DNA of 64,000 nt from Chrysopilus asiliformis (GCA_964034945.1 OZ035962.1:83349942-83413941), one strand, 5' to 3'; positions 43,691 through 56,999 are shown, counted from the first letter of the stretch. Program-made: numbers and translations. Notes: a model not told the origin generated them from the letters alone.

Positions 43691-46097
43691 GCTGAGCCTA
43701 ATTGGATTCAGGAAAAAAATAATGTGTGAGACTTTTAATGGATTTTAAGTTATACGATTCTTAAAGAGAATTTCAAAAATGTATGTATATTTAAAATCAA
43801 ATTTTCGTTTCCCGAAAATTTTAAGAATCTCGAGAAAAACTTTGTAAATGCTATTTCTAGGAAATTTTTTTTTATTTCCAGAATTATTCCAGAATTATTG
43901 CTACTTCCAGAATTTCACGAATCTAACAAATCAGTAAGGAAAATTCAAAATTCAAAAAGTCTCATTTTGAACTTAACCGCATCTCTAGCATTGCTGAAGA
44001 TACCGACCATGAATTTAACTGTAAAATGCAAATTATGCAAAACTTGATTATTAACCACTTGATATTATCATCCATTGTGCTTTTGCCAAAATACTCATAG
44101 AATACAAGTTCTTGCCATTGTAGCAAAATTCTACCGCATGCAAATCATTAAACCATAAGACTACCATAAGATGTAATTTGCATAAATATTGACTTTAAAG
44201 TTTTTTAATAAAGCTGGTATTGTCAAGACTTTTTTTGCACTGTTTCCAACTATTCGAACTTATTTAAATAATCATAAATATATTCAAACAAGTTGCTTTA
44301 CAACGAAATTTAAATTTTCTTTCACAAGTGTTACTAAATACCAATGTGGGAATTTTCATTTATGTAACATAATTAAATTAATAATAACCAAAAACATTTT
44401 TTTTTTCAGTAAAGAAACTTTACTTTAAGGTTTAAGATTTATGGCATAACGAATTCGTTGTGTGCCCGGATTTTTTGAAGACAGCCAAAGAATTTTAGAC
44501 GTTTCTCCGGCTACAACACTACGAAAAGTTCTTATTAGCATAATTTAAAAGTTCTTATTAGCATCATGATATTCTAAGCATTTTATAGAAAGGAAAACAA
44601 CAAAATTTGTTTAAATTTCAACTTTCACGATTGATTGTTTTGAAAACTCTCAATAACTTCAAATCATACTTTCCATTATTCTAAAAATTTCACTTTAATC
44701 GCATTTTGATTTTCTTATACGTAATATAATAAAGTACCGTAAAACGAGGTGGCATTGGCCCTCGGCGGGTGACTTTGGCCCAACTCACAAAAAAGTTTGT
44801 CATCCCAATATGGTCTACATTTCTCATATTACCGGTTTTTATTTTTTACTAGTATCTTCGTTGCAGTAATTCGTTTTCAAATAAATACCGGTAATTGATT
44901 GCCGCGCAACAATTATCCGTTATCTTTTACCGTTATTGAGATATTTTTATTAAAATGGAAAAAAATGTGAATTGCATACAAACTAACAGTTTTTTTGAAA
45001 AAAAAACAGTTAAAGGAAGAATTAAAGATATTAAAATGCTCTACATTTTTGCTAATTACCGTAAATCGATATCCTTTACGGTTATATATCTCAGATTATA
45101 TCAAAAAAATCATATTTAATATTTAGCAGGAACGTAGATTTTGTATAAGAAAGTCATGTGCTGTTCACATCAAATATTTTTATCAAATAAAAGAGGAACT
45201 AACGACTTTAGAAGTAAAAAACGTAAAAACACTGAGAGTGTTCAATTTATGAACTCTTTATTTGATTTCACTTTGTCACTGAAATTAATACGCTTTTTCG
45301 TTTGGTATAACATTTTAAAATGCTTTGACATATTTCCCAGACGGTAATATGTCAAAGCATACAGATGAAATTTAATTTTCTCTTAATTAATGCAATAACT
45401 CATAAAAAAAGTGTTTCCTCTGCAACTTCGGTCAAAGGCAAAAAAATACTTTTCTAAAACCTACATTCGTGGAACTTCACGAGTGCAGGTTTTAAAAATT
45501 GGTCAAAAGAAAACTGCATTTTAATGTCAGTTACATAAGAAAAAGAAATTTCCACCACATTATTTTGAATTAAGTAAAAACTTTTCGTCAATGTTTCATA
45601 CTTAAAAAATTAAATTCTTGTTAATGCTTTTACAATTCATCAATTGATAAACCTCACCCGACCAGATATTATTTGCAATTTTTTAAAATGCTTTTTCAAT
45701 TATCAATGGATAAAAGGGTGTAAACGGGGTTTGGACAAGGGGTTTGATTGTTTTAAATATTGATTTTAGCACAAATCCTGGCTGTCAAAAGGCCGAAAAG
45801 TCGGGTCCGACATTTGCATAAAAGCTAAAATGAATGTTTACCGTAAGTGAAAAGCAATTACGGTTTTGTTAAAATAATTTTTTTGTCGTTAAAAATATGT
45901 AATAGAAACGTTTGAATCAGTATCTCTTACCGTTATTGAGATATTTTAGATTTTGTAATCAAAAAAATAGATTTTGTAATCGTCTATGTACAAGCAGAAT
46001 CCACTATAATTCAAAAGTGTTAGTTTCGAGAAAATTGAGTTTAAACATTTTAAGTTTGTAATAAATGTATGAAATTTTGACTTGACTCAAAAATTAA
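43691..46097. other. Stretch without a supported gene, with partial repeats
   Basis: At 44735 'taccgtaaaacgaggtggca ttggccc' looks like the left end of a TA-flanked element, but no right end was found. The phrase gcaggaacgtagattttgta at 45126 and the following ~45 bp recur at 47513. A 13-bp-arm hairpin lies at 45321-45359. No gene is seen. Confidence 0.4.
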
Positions 46098-46296
46098 ACA
46101 TAAGAAAAGCTACAAATTGCCGGGGACAATCGACAAATACTCTATAAGATGACCGACAAAATGGTTATTTTAAAAAATCTATTTGTATAGATGCGGGGAA
46201 AAGGAGTGATCTGATTGGATTTTGATGTATAGAACGGTTATGTAAAACCATATTCTAAACACATTTTACCTTTGTACGAGGTTTCGAGATATGATA

Positions 46297-47080
46297 CACT
46301 CTAGAAAATTTTATTGTAATTTTACCCCTATTATCGTAGGAAACCATTTTCCTACGATAATAGGGGTAAAATTACACCGAGTCGTAATGGCTTAAAAGCT
46401 ATGCATTTTTACTCATTTTGTGGCGTACAAAAGCCTCTTTTACGGTGGAACTTTAAGCTAAATAAGAAGTAAAAGTACAATACGGGTGTAATTTTACGAC
46501 ATGGATGTTTAAAATTACCACATTTTTGTTGTAATTTTCCTCCTATTTGGTAGCAAAACCGCGTCTTAAAGGTGTAATTTTACGACATTTTTTGTTTAAA
46601 ATTACACCGAAAATGGTATTAGAATTTCTCGGCTTATACGGTCTGCAAAAACAAAAATATTATATTATTTTTGCGGATGTTTTCACATCCAAATTTCCCG
46701 GGCATGTCTGCCATGTGGCAGGCGCCACAGAGGATTTTGGTAGAGTAAAACTCGATTCGAGTATTTATACTCCGATGCCACAAACCTTATGCGAATTATA
46801 AGGTTAAGGTTAAATTGTCCGTACAATAATGCAAAAATACCCTGCGAGCGTTTTTTTACACCAAAATGAGAGTAAAAATACGAATATTGGTCGAAATTTT
46901 ACGCAAGGTTTAAAATTACCCTATTTCTAGTGTAAGATTAATGTTTTTTGGGTGATTTTACAACTTAAATTGTGTGCGAGCTAAATTCTGATTTTTTTTC
47001 GAAATTTTACGACGTTTTTGCAAATTTACCCCGTTTTTACCCCATTTTTCGGTTTAAATTCAAATCCATTTTCTACAGTG
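46297..47080. mobile_element. TA-flanked MITE, CACTSTAGAAAAT ends
   Basis: 784 bp with ends cactctagaaaat / attttctacagtg flanked by TA. It is rich in alternating 'gtaattttac' and 'taaaattacacc' motifs. A perfect hairpin with 26-bp arms and a 4-base loop lies at 46318-46373. A second member with the same ends is at 49317-50405. Confidence 0.87.
46318..46373. repeat. Perfect 26-bp-arm hairpin
   Basis: Arms aattttacccctattatcgt aggaaa and exact complement around a ccat loop, close to the left end of the MITE. Confidence 0.93.
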
Positions 47081-47094
47081 TATATCATCTAGAG

Positions 47095-47328
47095 CAGTGC
47101 TCCGCAACCAGTGTGCCGCGGCACACTGGTGTGCCGGGAAATGATATTAGGTGTGCCGCGGTAAACATTTCAAAAAGCTATTTAATAATTCTTTCAGGAC
47201 TTTTTTTTTAATTTTTTCATTATAAATATTTTACACACCAATTTTTTTATATTTTCTTTTGTGGTGTGCCCCGGATTTCCAGAAAAAAAATTGGTGTGCC
47301 GTATGCAAATAAAGGTTGCGGAGCACTG
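47095..47328. mobile_element. hAT MITE, TSD atctagag
   Basis: 234 bp with perfect 15-bp inverted ends (cagtgctccgcaacc / ggttgcggagcactg). The perfect 8-bp duplication atctagag lies at 47087-47094 and 47329-47336. Inside, 'ggtgtgccg' occurs several times and forms a hairpin near the left end. Confidence 0.95.
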
Positions 47329-47345
47329 ATCTAGAGTATAAAAAA

Positions 47346-49316
47346 TGAATTGTGGTGCATGATGACATCGGAAGAATTCAGGGCTTTCTGCAAAACAAAA
47401 GAAAAAGAAGCTCGGTTACGTTAGCTCTAAATCCCAAAAAAGTTACTCAAAAGTTGCTTATACACCGACGATAAAGACCAATATTTTATTCGTTGGATTA
47501 TAGTGTAAATTGCGCAGGAACGTAGATTTTGTATAAGAGAGTCCTTTGCTGTTCGCATCAAACATCTGTATTTGGTTTGAAAAGTTGATTATTGATTTTT
47601 TTTTTGTCACAAAAGCAGTGTGGCAACGATGCTAAAAGGATTAAAAGTGTTTTTCACAAAATAGACGCAGCATAGGGAATGTCATTCTGTTATGTGGACT
47701 TTCAGTTAAATTGCTTTTTAAGGTAAAATCAAAGAAACTTTAAATTTATTTGATCGTCCCTTTTATTATATATTTAAATGTCACATTTGTAACGGAAGTG
47801 CATTAAATGCTAGGAAAAGTTTTAAATGAAAATATGTGTAACTAAAACTTTTGCTTATTTCACTTCTAGCCGTTTTTTTATTTGAGCGTTTAGTGTACTT
47901 TAACGTTTTTAGATACCTATAAAGAAAACTGCAGCGCTATAGGTAGTCCTTTTCAAAAGTTTCAAACTTTACAGAACACAAAAATATGGAATGTTATAAC
48001 TTTTTTGAAGGTCACTCACTTTTTAAACTTCTGCCATTCGGCTAGCACTTTATCTGACAAGTCTTATTCAAGGATGTTTTTTTTTTGTTTTTGGCGGAAA
48101 CTTGACTTTAAAGACAAACTTTGAGCGTAACTTTCCCAGGGCATCATATACTTTTGTAACAAGACAGTGAAATCAAAAGGAGAATATTCGGCACAAGAAA
48201 TGAAAAACAATATAAAAGCACAGTTTACAAAGAAGAGAATTTCTTTTGTTTTTGTTTTGAAAACATTTAAAAGGATTTTCTTAAATAATAATCCATTTTA
48301 ACGTATTATCCACGATATTGTTAATTTATGTTAATTTTTATTGTTACTAACTCGTAACACTGTTCCATTAGGATTCCGGCTAATTGCTACAATCTTAAAA
48401 GTAAATTTTCACATTAAATCAACAAAAGTTTCAGAACAAGCAAAAAGAAATTCTCAAAGTGAAAAAAGAGAAGACATAAAATCGTTTTTGGCCTTGGTAT
48501 CAGAAGAACATCTCTAAGATCTTGGTATCAAATGAAATCATTTTTTAATCTTAAACGTGAACTTCAAGGACAAAAATCGATGAGTTTTTTGGCCATCAAG
48601 AGAAAACTTTTTTTCGCATTTAACATTTAATTAAAAAATATTTTAGTTGCCATACGAAAAGAATTTTATTGACCTTTTCCCAAGACGTTTTTTAAATTTC
48701 CAATAAAAAATTCTCAAAAGTTTTTTCCAAAAGAAAATCTGTCTTAAAAAGAACCCCCATGAAATTTTTATTTTATCCTATTTTTAATTTCTTGTACCTG
48801 TTATAAAAAAAAGTGTTGTTTCCATGGAAGTCTTCGATTTGGGAATGTTTAAAAATTGTTTTTAACATGATCTAATTTGTGATTTAGCAAGAATGTGTAT
48901 AAGCCAATCTCTGTCAGTGGGATATTTTAAAAAACCTCTCGATTTTTGACAATCGATTTTTAAACATATATACACAGGATACACAGTTAAAAATAATAAT
49001 GACAACACACAAGGTTGGCAAGAATAGTAACAACTTTGAATGCCGTACAAGTAAACCACGCTTGTAAATTTTCATACAAAATGTCAAATTAAGTACAATT
49101 CAAAGTGTAAAAGGGTGTTGTAGTGTTGTAAAATCACAATTTCAGGTAATGTAAATTTACATCTCAGTGATGTCAAATCAAAATTAGCCTGTAAATTTAC
49201 AGCGTTACTAATGTAAATTATTTCAAAGATTTTTTCCCTGAAAAAAAAATTGCTGAGATAAAAAAATAATTTTGGCTTAGAAATTTCTTTCCTCAAGCCA
49301 AACATTTATCAGAACA
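47346..49316. other. Stretch without a supported gene
   Basis: A repeat of 45126 occurs at 47513 (gcaggaacgtagattttgta...). The section 49090-49230 has several 'gtaaatttac' motifs that may be an old MITE. No gene was recognised. Confidence 0.38.
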
Positions 49317-50405
49317 CACTGTAGAAAATTTTATTATTATTTTACATCTATAATATTACAAAGAACCCGTTTTCCTTCCATCGATAGGATAAAATTACGC
49401 ATCAAAAAATCCTCAAAAATAGTTTAATTTTTACTAACTAAGTTTATTTAGATTTATTGGTATTTTTGATTTCGATAATGAGTAAAACACCGAAGTTATC
49501 TAAACCGTCACCTTTTATTAATCGAATAGAAAATGGAATAATATAAAATAATGTAAATGATAATGTCGAACACGTCTTGATCGGCTGGCGGCTATCACGA
49601 GAAGAAGGAAGTACTTCAAAAGTGTTGCCAGACTCGAAGACTGGTTACTTCGTATTTCCAACAAGATTTAAGGGTCAATTTAAAGTGACATGATTATGAA
49701 GTTAACAGCATATTTTATTAAATGAAGTAAAATTAGAGTTAAAATGTAATTTACCATTACCGTTTAAATGTTTCAATTTAAAAAAAATGACTGGTTTCAT
49801 TTTAGTTATAAATTATCGATTTTTTAGATTTTATTTATAAAATATTTAAACCATTTTGCGTAAACTTACTACAGGAATGTGGAAAATCCAACTTTACGAC
49901 TTCTTGACCTCTGGAGCCCAATGAACGCAACGCGAACGCAACTGCAACGCTGTGAACTGTCATGCAGCGCAACATTTCAGCGGCAGAGCCCAATGGCATC
50001 TCGTAAAGTAGTACAAGTGAAATAATATAAAGTGGTATAAAGTTGGCAAAATTACAAAAATGGATAATTTTGAAGCGATAATTTGCTTTGTTGGTCTTTA
50101 TCTTTGTTATTTGTATGTTATTGCACTAAGGCTATCAATTTTTCCTCGAACGACATTTCCCCAACCTCACTTTATGAATTCTCCGGCAAAGTTAGAAGTT
50201 TGCAAACTTTTGCGTTGTAGGTGCGTTCACTGCGATGACTGTGCTCACTTCAAATGATTTCTATGAAACAAACTTGTAAGTGACAGTTTGTGCGTTCGCG
50301 TTGCGTTCATTGGGCTCCTCATGACGTATTTTTACTAACTGAAGCGTAAATTTACAATTAATTTGCTTCTGTTTTAAAATAATTTTCAATTCATTTTCTA
50401 CAGTG
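49317..50405. mobile_element. MITE, CACTGTAGAAAAT ends, with nested 406-bp MITE
   Basis: 1089 bp with ends cactgtagaaaatttta / attttctacagtg, related to 46297-47080. The flanks are CA on the left and TA on the right, so the target duplication has one mismatch. It contains the element 49913-50318. Confidence 0.8.
49913..50318. mobile_element. MITE, GGAGCCCAATGAACG ends
   Basis: 406 bp. The inverted ends ggagcccaatgaacgcaacg / cgttgcgttcattgggctcc are perfect for at least 28 bp. The target duplication is not resolved (TCT against TCA). The 65-codon frame at 50060 lies inside and has no gene support. A Harbinger-type origin is likely. Confidence 0.85.
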
Positions 50406-50407
50406 TA

Positions 50408-50978
50408 GGATATGTGTCTGTTTAAGAAAATTCTCCACCTATAGGACGTATCCGCATAAGGAGATTTCACTGTATAGTATTTTTTTCAAGCAAAAAAATG
50501 AGCCAAAATGTATCCGTTTTTAATTGTTTTCATAAACTTGGAAACTAGAAAAAACAACTAGAAAAAAAAAAATTCTACATTCGTTCCAGCTCGTTCAAAT
50601 TCAAGATCCCTTCTACTTCTTCAATTTTAGTATATGTATTATCAGAATTGTAAAATGACAACAAAACACTGAATTTTACACAAAAGTTCTGTAATTTCAC
50701 AACAAAAATTTAGTTTTACATAAAAATTGTAAAAAATCAGATAAAATTATTTGTAATTTTTACATTCTTTATACGATTACAGTTTAAATACCAAGACTAA
50801 GAAAATTCTGTGAAAATTTCCAACTTTCAATATTGAAATTGGGCCATCATTTTTTACTATGTACAATACACATAGATTGTGGGAAATTGTCGACGTTTTT
50901 GCTATTCTTTGTGACGTTTCGGTAAATATATCATCTCGATTGGTCGAGTAGTTCCCGAGTTAGAGCGGTGACATCCAA
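50408..50978. other. Stretch without recognisable feature
   Basis: No gene or element ends seen. Confidence 0.35.
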
Positions 50979-51178
50979 GTGCGTTGCGCTGTGGTATTGC
51001 GCATAAACACAGCCAAACAAATTTGGACCTTTTTCCTTCTACCTAAGCTTCTTATTTGCATAATCTTTATTTGTCCATCCTTTTTTTATTTAGTTGTGCA
51101 AATAAGAATCCTTTGCGGAACGTAAACGTCTAAACTTGTTTGGCTGTCCTTAAAAATCGGGCAATGCGACAACGCATC
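50979..51178. repeat. Imperfect inverted-repeat element, about 200 bp
   Basis: The inner arms acagccaaacaa (51009-51020) and ttgtttggctgt (51136-51147) are exact. The outer arms (gtgcgttgcgctgtggtattgc and its diverged complement) are partial. It is probably an old MITE; no target duplication was found. Confidence 0.55.
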
Positions 51179-53300
51179 TCACCTGGTATGCCATATCTCT
51201 TAAAGGAGACCGATAAAAAAGGCACTTTTTGCCTTTCTAGACTCCCTTCCCCCTCATACCAATTTTTAATGGAATTTCATCATGCTTTCTTTTGGTCAGC
51301 ATCTAAGCGAGTAGTGTAAAGGTGATTTATTGGGTAAGATTTCTAACTTTATTTCTGTTTTTCTCCATTCTCTCAGAGTGTTTTTCATTCAAATGTATCA
51401 CTAATTTCTTTATGATTGAAGTGGCTGAGATTAAGAAGGCGAATAACATATTCTAAAAATACTCATTTTCTTCTGAATCTGTTAACCCTGCATTCTAGAA
51501 TCTATTAGAATACTGGATTTATTGCCATCTCGAACACATGCCGAAATAAATCGAATGTTCTTGTTGCTATATTCATAAAACTTTATTTCGATACACATTA
51601 AATAATTATGAAGCCATCATGTTAATGTTTTCTTGGTAAAAACCAAAACAGCGAACACACTTAGGCCAAATTACCAGAAATCTCAACTGTCATATGTCCC
51701 ATTAAAACAAGCTAAACAAAGTTTTCTCCTTTTATTCAAAGTTCTGTAGGAATTAGTTCCGAAACACTAAAAAGCTCAAGCAGTTCCCTTGTACAACATA
51801 TGCAAAGAATACAACACAAAGTTAGATATTTGGACTGGGAAAAAATCACTTCCAAAAAAAGAACGAATCCCGAAAAGGACATAAAACCGACAACAATAAC
51901 CAAGTTTATGGCGTCAAAACGCCTGGATTTAGCAACAACGACTGAGCAAAAGGGAAAAGAAGGCTGAAGAAAAGGACATGGAAACAGCAAATGGGACTTT
52001 CAGTACTTTTGCTAAGGTGTGCAAGGCAAACAAAATCCAACAAAAAGTTACTCTTCTTCGCCTCAATTACCGAGTCTCGAAACTCGCCTATTATCCAGGA
52101 TATGATGATATTGTCCTGAACAAAATGTAATGAAGCCAACCAAGTAACACTCAATTACGTGAATGACGTCCAATTGAAACTTGGCTGGGATTTCATTTTC
52201 CCATCCGAGATGATGGCAAAACATCAGCATTTATTGTTCAGAGTAGAAACATGGAAAGGAAAAAGAGAAAAAAAATTAAAGCAACCCCAACTTTTTCACC
52301 ATCCTCTCATGGGGATAGTTTTTCATTTGGTTCTGATCTTTTATCCGGTTTTTCTTTGGCTCTTATTGTATTTACTTGAAAACATTATTGTCTCTAATGG
52401 GAGTAAAAATTACGGGTATGATGAAACGAAGCTCATCTTTTATCTATAGTTTTTAAAAATCATTCTCAAGAGAAAATTCATCTATCTTATCTTCTTAAAA
52501 CGGTAAATTGGGAATCCTTAACAGTGCAATGACTTGATATCAAAAGATTGGAAATTATCAGAGTTATTTAAAAATTGGTTTTCTTTTGCATTAAAAATCC
52601 ATTCTAAATTGTACGTTTTTTAATGCAAATCTAAAAAAAACATCTGAAAAAATTTAAGCATGTTCATAACACTTTAATAATTCAATAATGGAAATAAATA
52701 ATAATGCGGTACATTAGATCGTCGGACATAGAACCCTTAAACTCCTCGGTATAAAAATAATTTGATTTAAAAACTTATTTGAGCATTAAATTAGAACGTA
52801 ATTTTCCTTTATAAATCAAATTTTAAGTCACACAAAAGTTAAAATGAAATTTTTATTTTGTTCTTATTAGACACTTTAAACATTTAGTTATCCTCTTAAA
52901 CACTATCCAAAAATAATCCAAAATTTAGTAAAACCCCGATTTTTTCTTCATAAAATAATAAAGAGACTCGTTTTAGAATTGATCTATCCAACTTTATTTA
53001 CTTTAATTGGAACCTTTCCCTCAGAAATCCCATTAGAGACATTTCAAAACAAAGTTTTTTCTTTGCTTCAAGCCAAATCCACTTAAATTGAAATTTTACA
53101 GGAAAATAAATATCTAACGTATCCCTCAATGTAGGTATTGAAAAGTGAATTTGAGTGTTGTTATATTTCAGTTGATTGGATTTACGATTTTCAAAACACT
53201 TGTAACTATAAATCTGATAGATTCGACTGGGTATTATTTCCAGTAAAAAGAATCACGACTCGATGGGAATTTGCTAGTGGTCATTAAAAAAATAAAATCA
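51179..53300. other. Stretch without a supported gene
   Basis: A 96-codon plus-strand frame at 52159-52449 has one hydrophobic segment (HLVLIFYPVFLWLLLYLL) but no homology I recognise and no promoter evidence, so it is not called. No element ends were seen. Confidence 0.35.
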
Positions 53301-53847
53301 AAACATAAGAAAAGATATAATTGCCAATCTGGCAAATATTGAAAACGCGTATGGTGATGTGGCATTGTTCGAAGTTTAAGTCAACAGCGAACATTTGTAT
53401 AAAACCTTTGAAGTCAATAAGATTTTTTTAAATTTATTCCAATTGGATTTTGCTGTATGGAAGTTTTATGTAGAATCATATCCTAAATAACTTTTCTTGT
53501 TGCACTTTTTTGATAAGATGCAACGTTTTTGAGATATTCGCAAAAAATGTTTTCGTTCGTATGGGGGTACCCCCTCTAATGGTCCATTTTTGCCCATTAA
53601 CGAACTTAGCCTTGCATTTTACGGAAAACGAATCTGCGCAAAATTTCAAGTCTCTAGCTCAATCCGTGCGCCCGCAATCCGCGCCACAGACGGAGGGACA
53701 GACGGATGGACATGCAAAATTCAATTTCTTTTATAATTCTAAACACACTGGTGTAATTCATTTTTGTGTGTGATGACGGGATCTTGGCGTTACAAACGGT
53801 AAGGCAAATCTAATATACCCTTTGGTTTCACCATACGGGTATAAAAA
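53301..53847 (+). mobile_element. Helentron/DINE-1-like element, subfamily A
   Basis: Head aacataagaaaagatataat, subterminal acgcgtatggtgatgt, 'atgggggtaccccctctaat', 'ctcaatccgtgcgcccgcaa', a very short GACG array (53688-53710), and tail tttcaccatacgggtataaa. Confidence 0.7.
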
Positions 53848-54344
53848 TGGTGCCTCAATTCCAACATTTGAAGTTGGAAATTTTTACAGAATTTTGTTGT
53901 GAAATTACACATGTCATATAAACTTCAAGAATAAATGTATAATCCCAAACTGAATGCAAAAATTTTTTTGTGATTTTTTGTGATTTTTTGTGATTACAGA
54001 TAAGTTATATAAAAATAAATTTTTGTTGTGAAATTAGAAAACTTGTATATGAGTTTTATATCTGTATTGTAATTTCACACCTCGGATAGCACTAAAGTTG
54101 AAGAAGTAGAAGGGATCCAATGTGGCATAAATCAGTCAACATGATGCACTGGAATGATCTGGACACGAGTATTGTTTCGTTGCATTTCTTTATTTTCATT
54201 TTAGAAAATATTAAAGTATGGATATATTTCTATAGTTCTGATATAGTTCTGACAGACAGTGTATGGAAAGCAAATTTCTTTCAGAAAAAAAAATCCATGA
54301 AATATTTTACCTTAGTAATGTTGTAAAATTACAGTGTAAATTAC
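53848..54344. other. Stretch without recognisable feature
   Basis: The short triplicated 'gtgattttttt' at about 53970-53998 is the only pattern. Confidence 0.35.
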
Positions 54345-54441
54345 AGCGAAATACTGTGTCATTTGTATGGAGGAAGGGGAAAGAATAGCCTGATTTTACC
54401 CATTCAAGAACCTAGTCTTGTATTTACGAGAAAAACAACTA

Positions 54442-54998
54442 TCGGGTCTTTCAATAAGGACATAACAATTTTGTATTTAAATAAAACACAGAATAATTGA
54501 GATATCGGGCTGAAATTTATTTCAGATGTAGTAGACATGTTACATTTAAGTATGAAATTCGATGTCGTTCATATGGCCACCGCGAGCACTTTTGGTGATT
54601 GATTCTTTGGAGCCAATTTTCCACCACTCTTCCACACATATCGGCCGGAACGTTGGCAATTTCGCGTTCGATATTGTTTCTGAGCTCCTCTAACATTGTT
54701 GGCTTGTTGGCATAAACCAACGACTAAACATAACCCCATAAAAAGAAATCCAACGGCGTTAAATCGCATGAGCGAGGTGGCCATTCGACCGGGCCATTTC
54801 TCGAGATTACACGATTACCGAACTTCTCCTTCAATAGATCAATTGTTTGACCAGCTATGTGGCATTGCTCGTTCGTGAACTTCACCATGATAAAAATGTA
54901 AACCTTGACTGACGTTTTAGCATTGCCAGATCATAAAAAAAGTTTTAGGGTGCGTTTTTATTAAAATACAAAATTGTTATGTTCTTATTGAAAGACCC
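54442..54998 (-). mobile_element. Internally deleted rosa-type mariner derivative, copy 1
   Basis: 557 bp flanked by TA, with ~36-bp inverted ends (tcgggtctttcaataaggac ... and complement; the last two bases of the right end are lost). It encodes only the two ends of a transposase on the minus strand. Copy 2 with the same ends lies inverted at 58026-58595. Confidence 0.9.
54546..54888 (-). pseudogene. Deleted rosa-type mariner transposase, copy 1
   Basis: MVKFTNEQ is joined directly to CHIAGQTIDLLKEKFGNRVI, then RNGPVEWPPRSCDLTPLDFF (third catalytic Asp) and WGYV. A stop codon follows, then SLVYANKPTMLEELRNNIE and a C-terminus ending HMNDIEFHT. The central region with the first two catalytic Asp residues is gone. 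Confidence 0.85.
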
Positions 54999-55220
54999 TA
55001 TACAAACATTTCAAGTCTCTAGCTCAATTCCTTCGAGAGTTAAAGTGTTTACGGATTGACGAACGGACAAACTAACGGGCGAACAGTCGAAAATCAATAT
55101 TTTTTGCAATACCAAACACCTGGTATACTTCATTTTCATGTACGCTGATTCGTTCCATGCTTTGTAACGCTAAATCTAATATACTTCTATATAATATATC
55201 ATATAGAGTATAAAAACTAT

Positions 55221-56999
55221 GCCATGTGTAAAAGGATCTTATATTGATCTGAACATTTTCATTGAACTGAAAAGGATTTGATGCAACTCTATTGGAATGC
55301 AAAACATTGAAAAAAGGGATTTACCACTAACGACATTTTTATATAGGGAATCTGAAGTATTAACGATTTTCTAGTGAAAAAGGAACCTTCACCGTAAAGC
55401 TTTCATGCAAAAAAAAAACTTAAATTGCTCCTGAAACAAAAAACCGCATTTGTGTTTGTTTTAAAATTTCCAAGTGATTCAATTTATTTCCAAGTATCGA
55501 TTCAGGCCATTAGTTCACCTTTCACCAAGGACGACATTGGAGTCCTACAAAGAAGTAATGTTCGGCTGGTAACATCCAGGTTTGAGATCAAATTATTACA
55601 CCTGAGTAATTAATTGCATGTGCGGTTAGTTCATTCTAATGTAATTAAGTATGCATCGCTTATCCTTGTGAATGTCGTCTCAAATAAAACACTTTTTGTA
55701 AAAACATCTAAACAAAGTCCTGGTGGGAAATGTGATCCTTTTAGCTTCGACCGACGGGCACATAAATATGTTTTCATGATGATTAAAGGAATTAAACTGT
55801 TAATTACGGTCATTTTATACACTCTATAAACATTGTGCCTAGACATTTTTGAACTAAAAATCATATAAAACCGACGCTTTATTAAAATTTTGAAAATTAA
55901 TTTTGAAGCCCTCGCTTAATCTTTTTTAATTGCCTATAAAGAAGAAATTTAATTTTGGCCCCCGTTAAAATAATGCTTATAATGAGTTTTCCAAGATTAA
56001 AATATTAAAAGGAAATATAAAAAATTACCGGATAACTACTTACCTGCGGCACGTGTTTCAGAAATTTATTTTTGTTGATTTATATTGAGGGTATTCACAA
56101 TCCTCTTTTAATTTTCGGTATTCGGTATTTTCGGTAATATTAAAAGACTGAAAATATTCTGCTGTGAACATCCCACAGCACAGATGTGAGAAAAGCGCTT
56201 TTATTTGATACGTGAACAAATCATGAACTGCGAATTTGATTGTAAAATATGTCACATACCTTTAAATCCATGTTTGATGTATTGTTTTGAATTCCTATTG
56301 TGGCAACGGCTATCAAAATTGAAAAAAATTGCATCAGTCCGATGAGATTAACAAAAAAACCAGCGAGAAAATTTGACAACTAAAAACATTACTAGCGCCA
56401 CTCGCGGTTGATTCTTGATACCGAATAACCGGGCCGGAAAACACGACTCAAGGCATATGTACAATTACCGAATCCGGTAATTCATTTTTACATGAACCAA
56501 GTTACCGTCTCGGTAAAAATTTGTTAAATTTGACTGAATTACCGAGCGGTAAATTTACCCGTAATTTAAAAGACGACTGTGAATACCCTGATTAAGAATA
56601 GGATTTTGAACCAAAAATTTACATTTAATTTTAAATTTTCTTATGTAGGTAAACTATATTCGGTAAAAACACACGATAGGACTAAAAATGTTTATTTTTT
56701 AATTTTACACTCTGATAAAAAAAAAAAATCTGCATGAACATTTAATTTGGCATATTTTCGAGTTTGATGTCAATCAGTAAACTCAATTTGCGCTTGAACC
56801 TCACGTCAAAACTTGTTTACCTGCAAGAGGAAAATTTTTTCTTTGGTTCAACTCCTAGCAGTATATCGCGGCAGAATTTAATTCAAGCAAGGAAAGTTTG
56901 ATTTTAGGAACCAATTCGCTTCCCTTCTAGAATTAGTCTTTTCTGGAGTTCGCCACTTCGTTCCTATATCCAAACAGTTTTCTGCCAATTTATGAAAAG
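55221..56999. other. Stretch without a supported gene
   Basis: Short frames around 55425-55864 have no recognisable motif. A local cluster of 'cggtatt/ttaccg' motifs lies at 56110-56560 (for example ggtattcggtattttcggta), suggesting a decayed inverted-repeat element whose borders I cannot place. Confidence 0.38.

Larger units (their letters stand above)
46098..47345 (+). mobile_element. Helentron/DINE-1-like subfamily B copy with two insertions
   Basis: Head aacataagaaaagctacaaa, subterminal caaatactctataagatg, and 'ttttgatgtatagaacggtt' up to 'gagatatgata'. The MITE 46297-47080 follows. The tail atcatctagagtataaaaa is itself interrupted by the hAT MITE 47095-47328. The part between middle and tail (with the GTCY array) is missing. 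Confidence 0.62.
54345..55220 (+). mobile_element. Helentron/DINE-1-like subfamily B copy split by a mariner derivative
   Basis: 'tgtatggaggaaggggaaag' and 'acccattcaagaacctagtc' lead to the mariner at 54442-54998. It resumes as caaacatttcaagtctctag, 'ttacggattgacgaacggac' and the tail atatatcatatagagtataa. The GTCY array is degenerate and the head is missing. Confidence 0.65.

Noticed and set aside
44735..44765. Left end of a possible TA-flanked element (accgtaaaacgaggtggc)
   Set aside because: No matching right end with the complementary sequence was found downstream, so no element is called.
52159..52449. 96-codon plus-strand frame with one hydrophobic segment
   Set aside because: A single hydrophobic stretch is common in T-rich DNA; no homology or promoter support.
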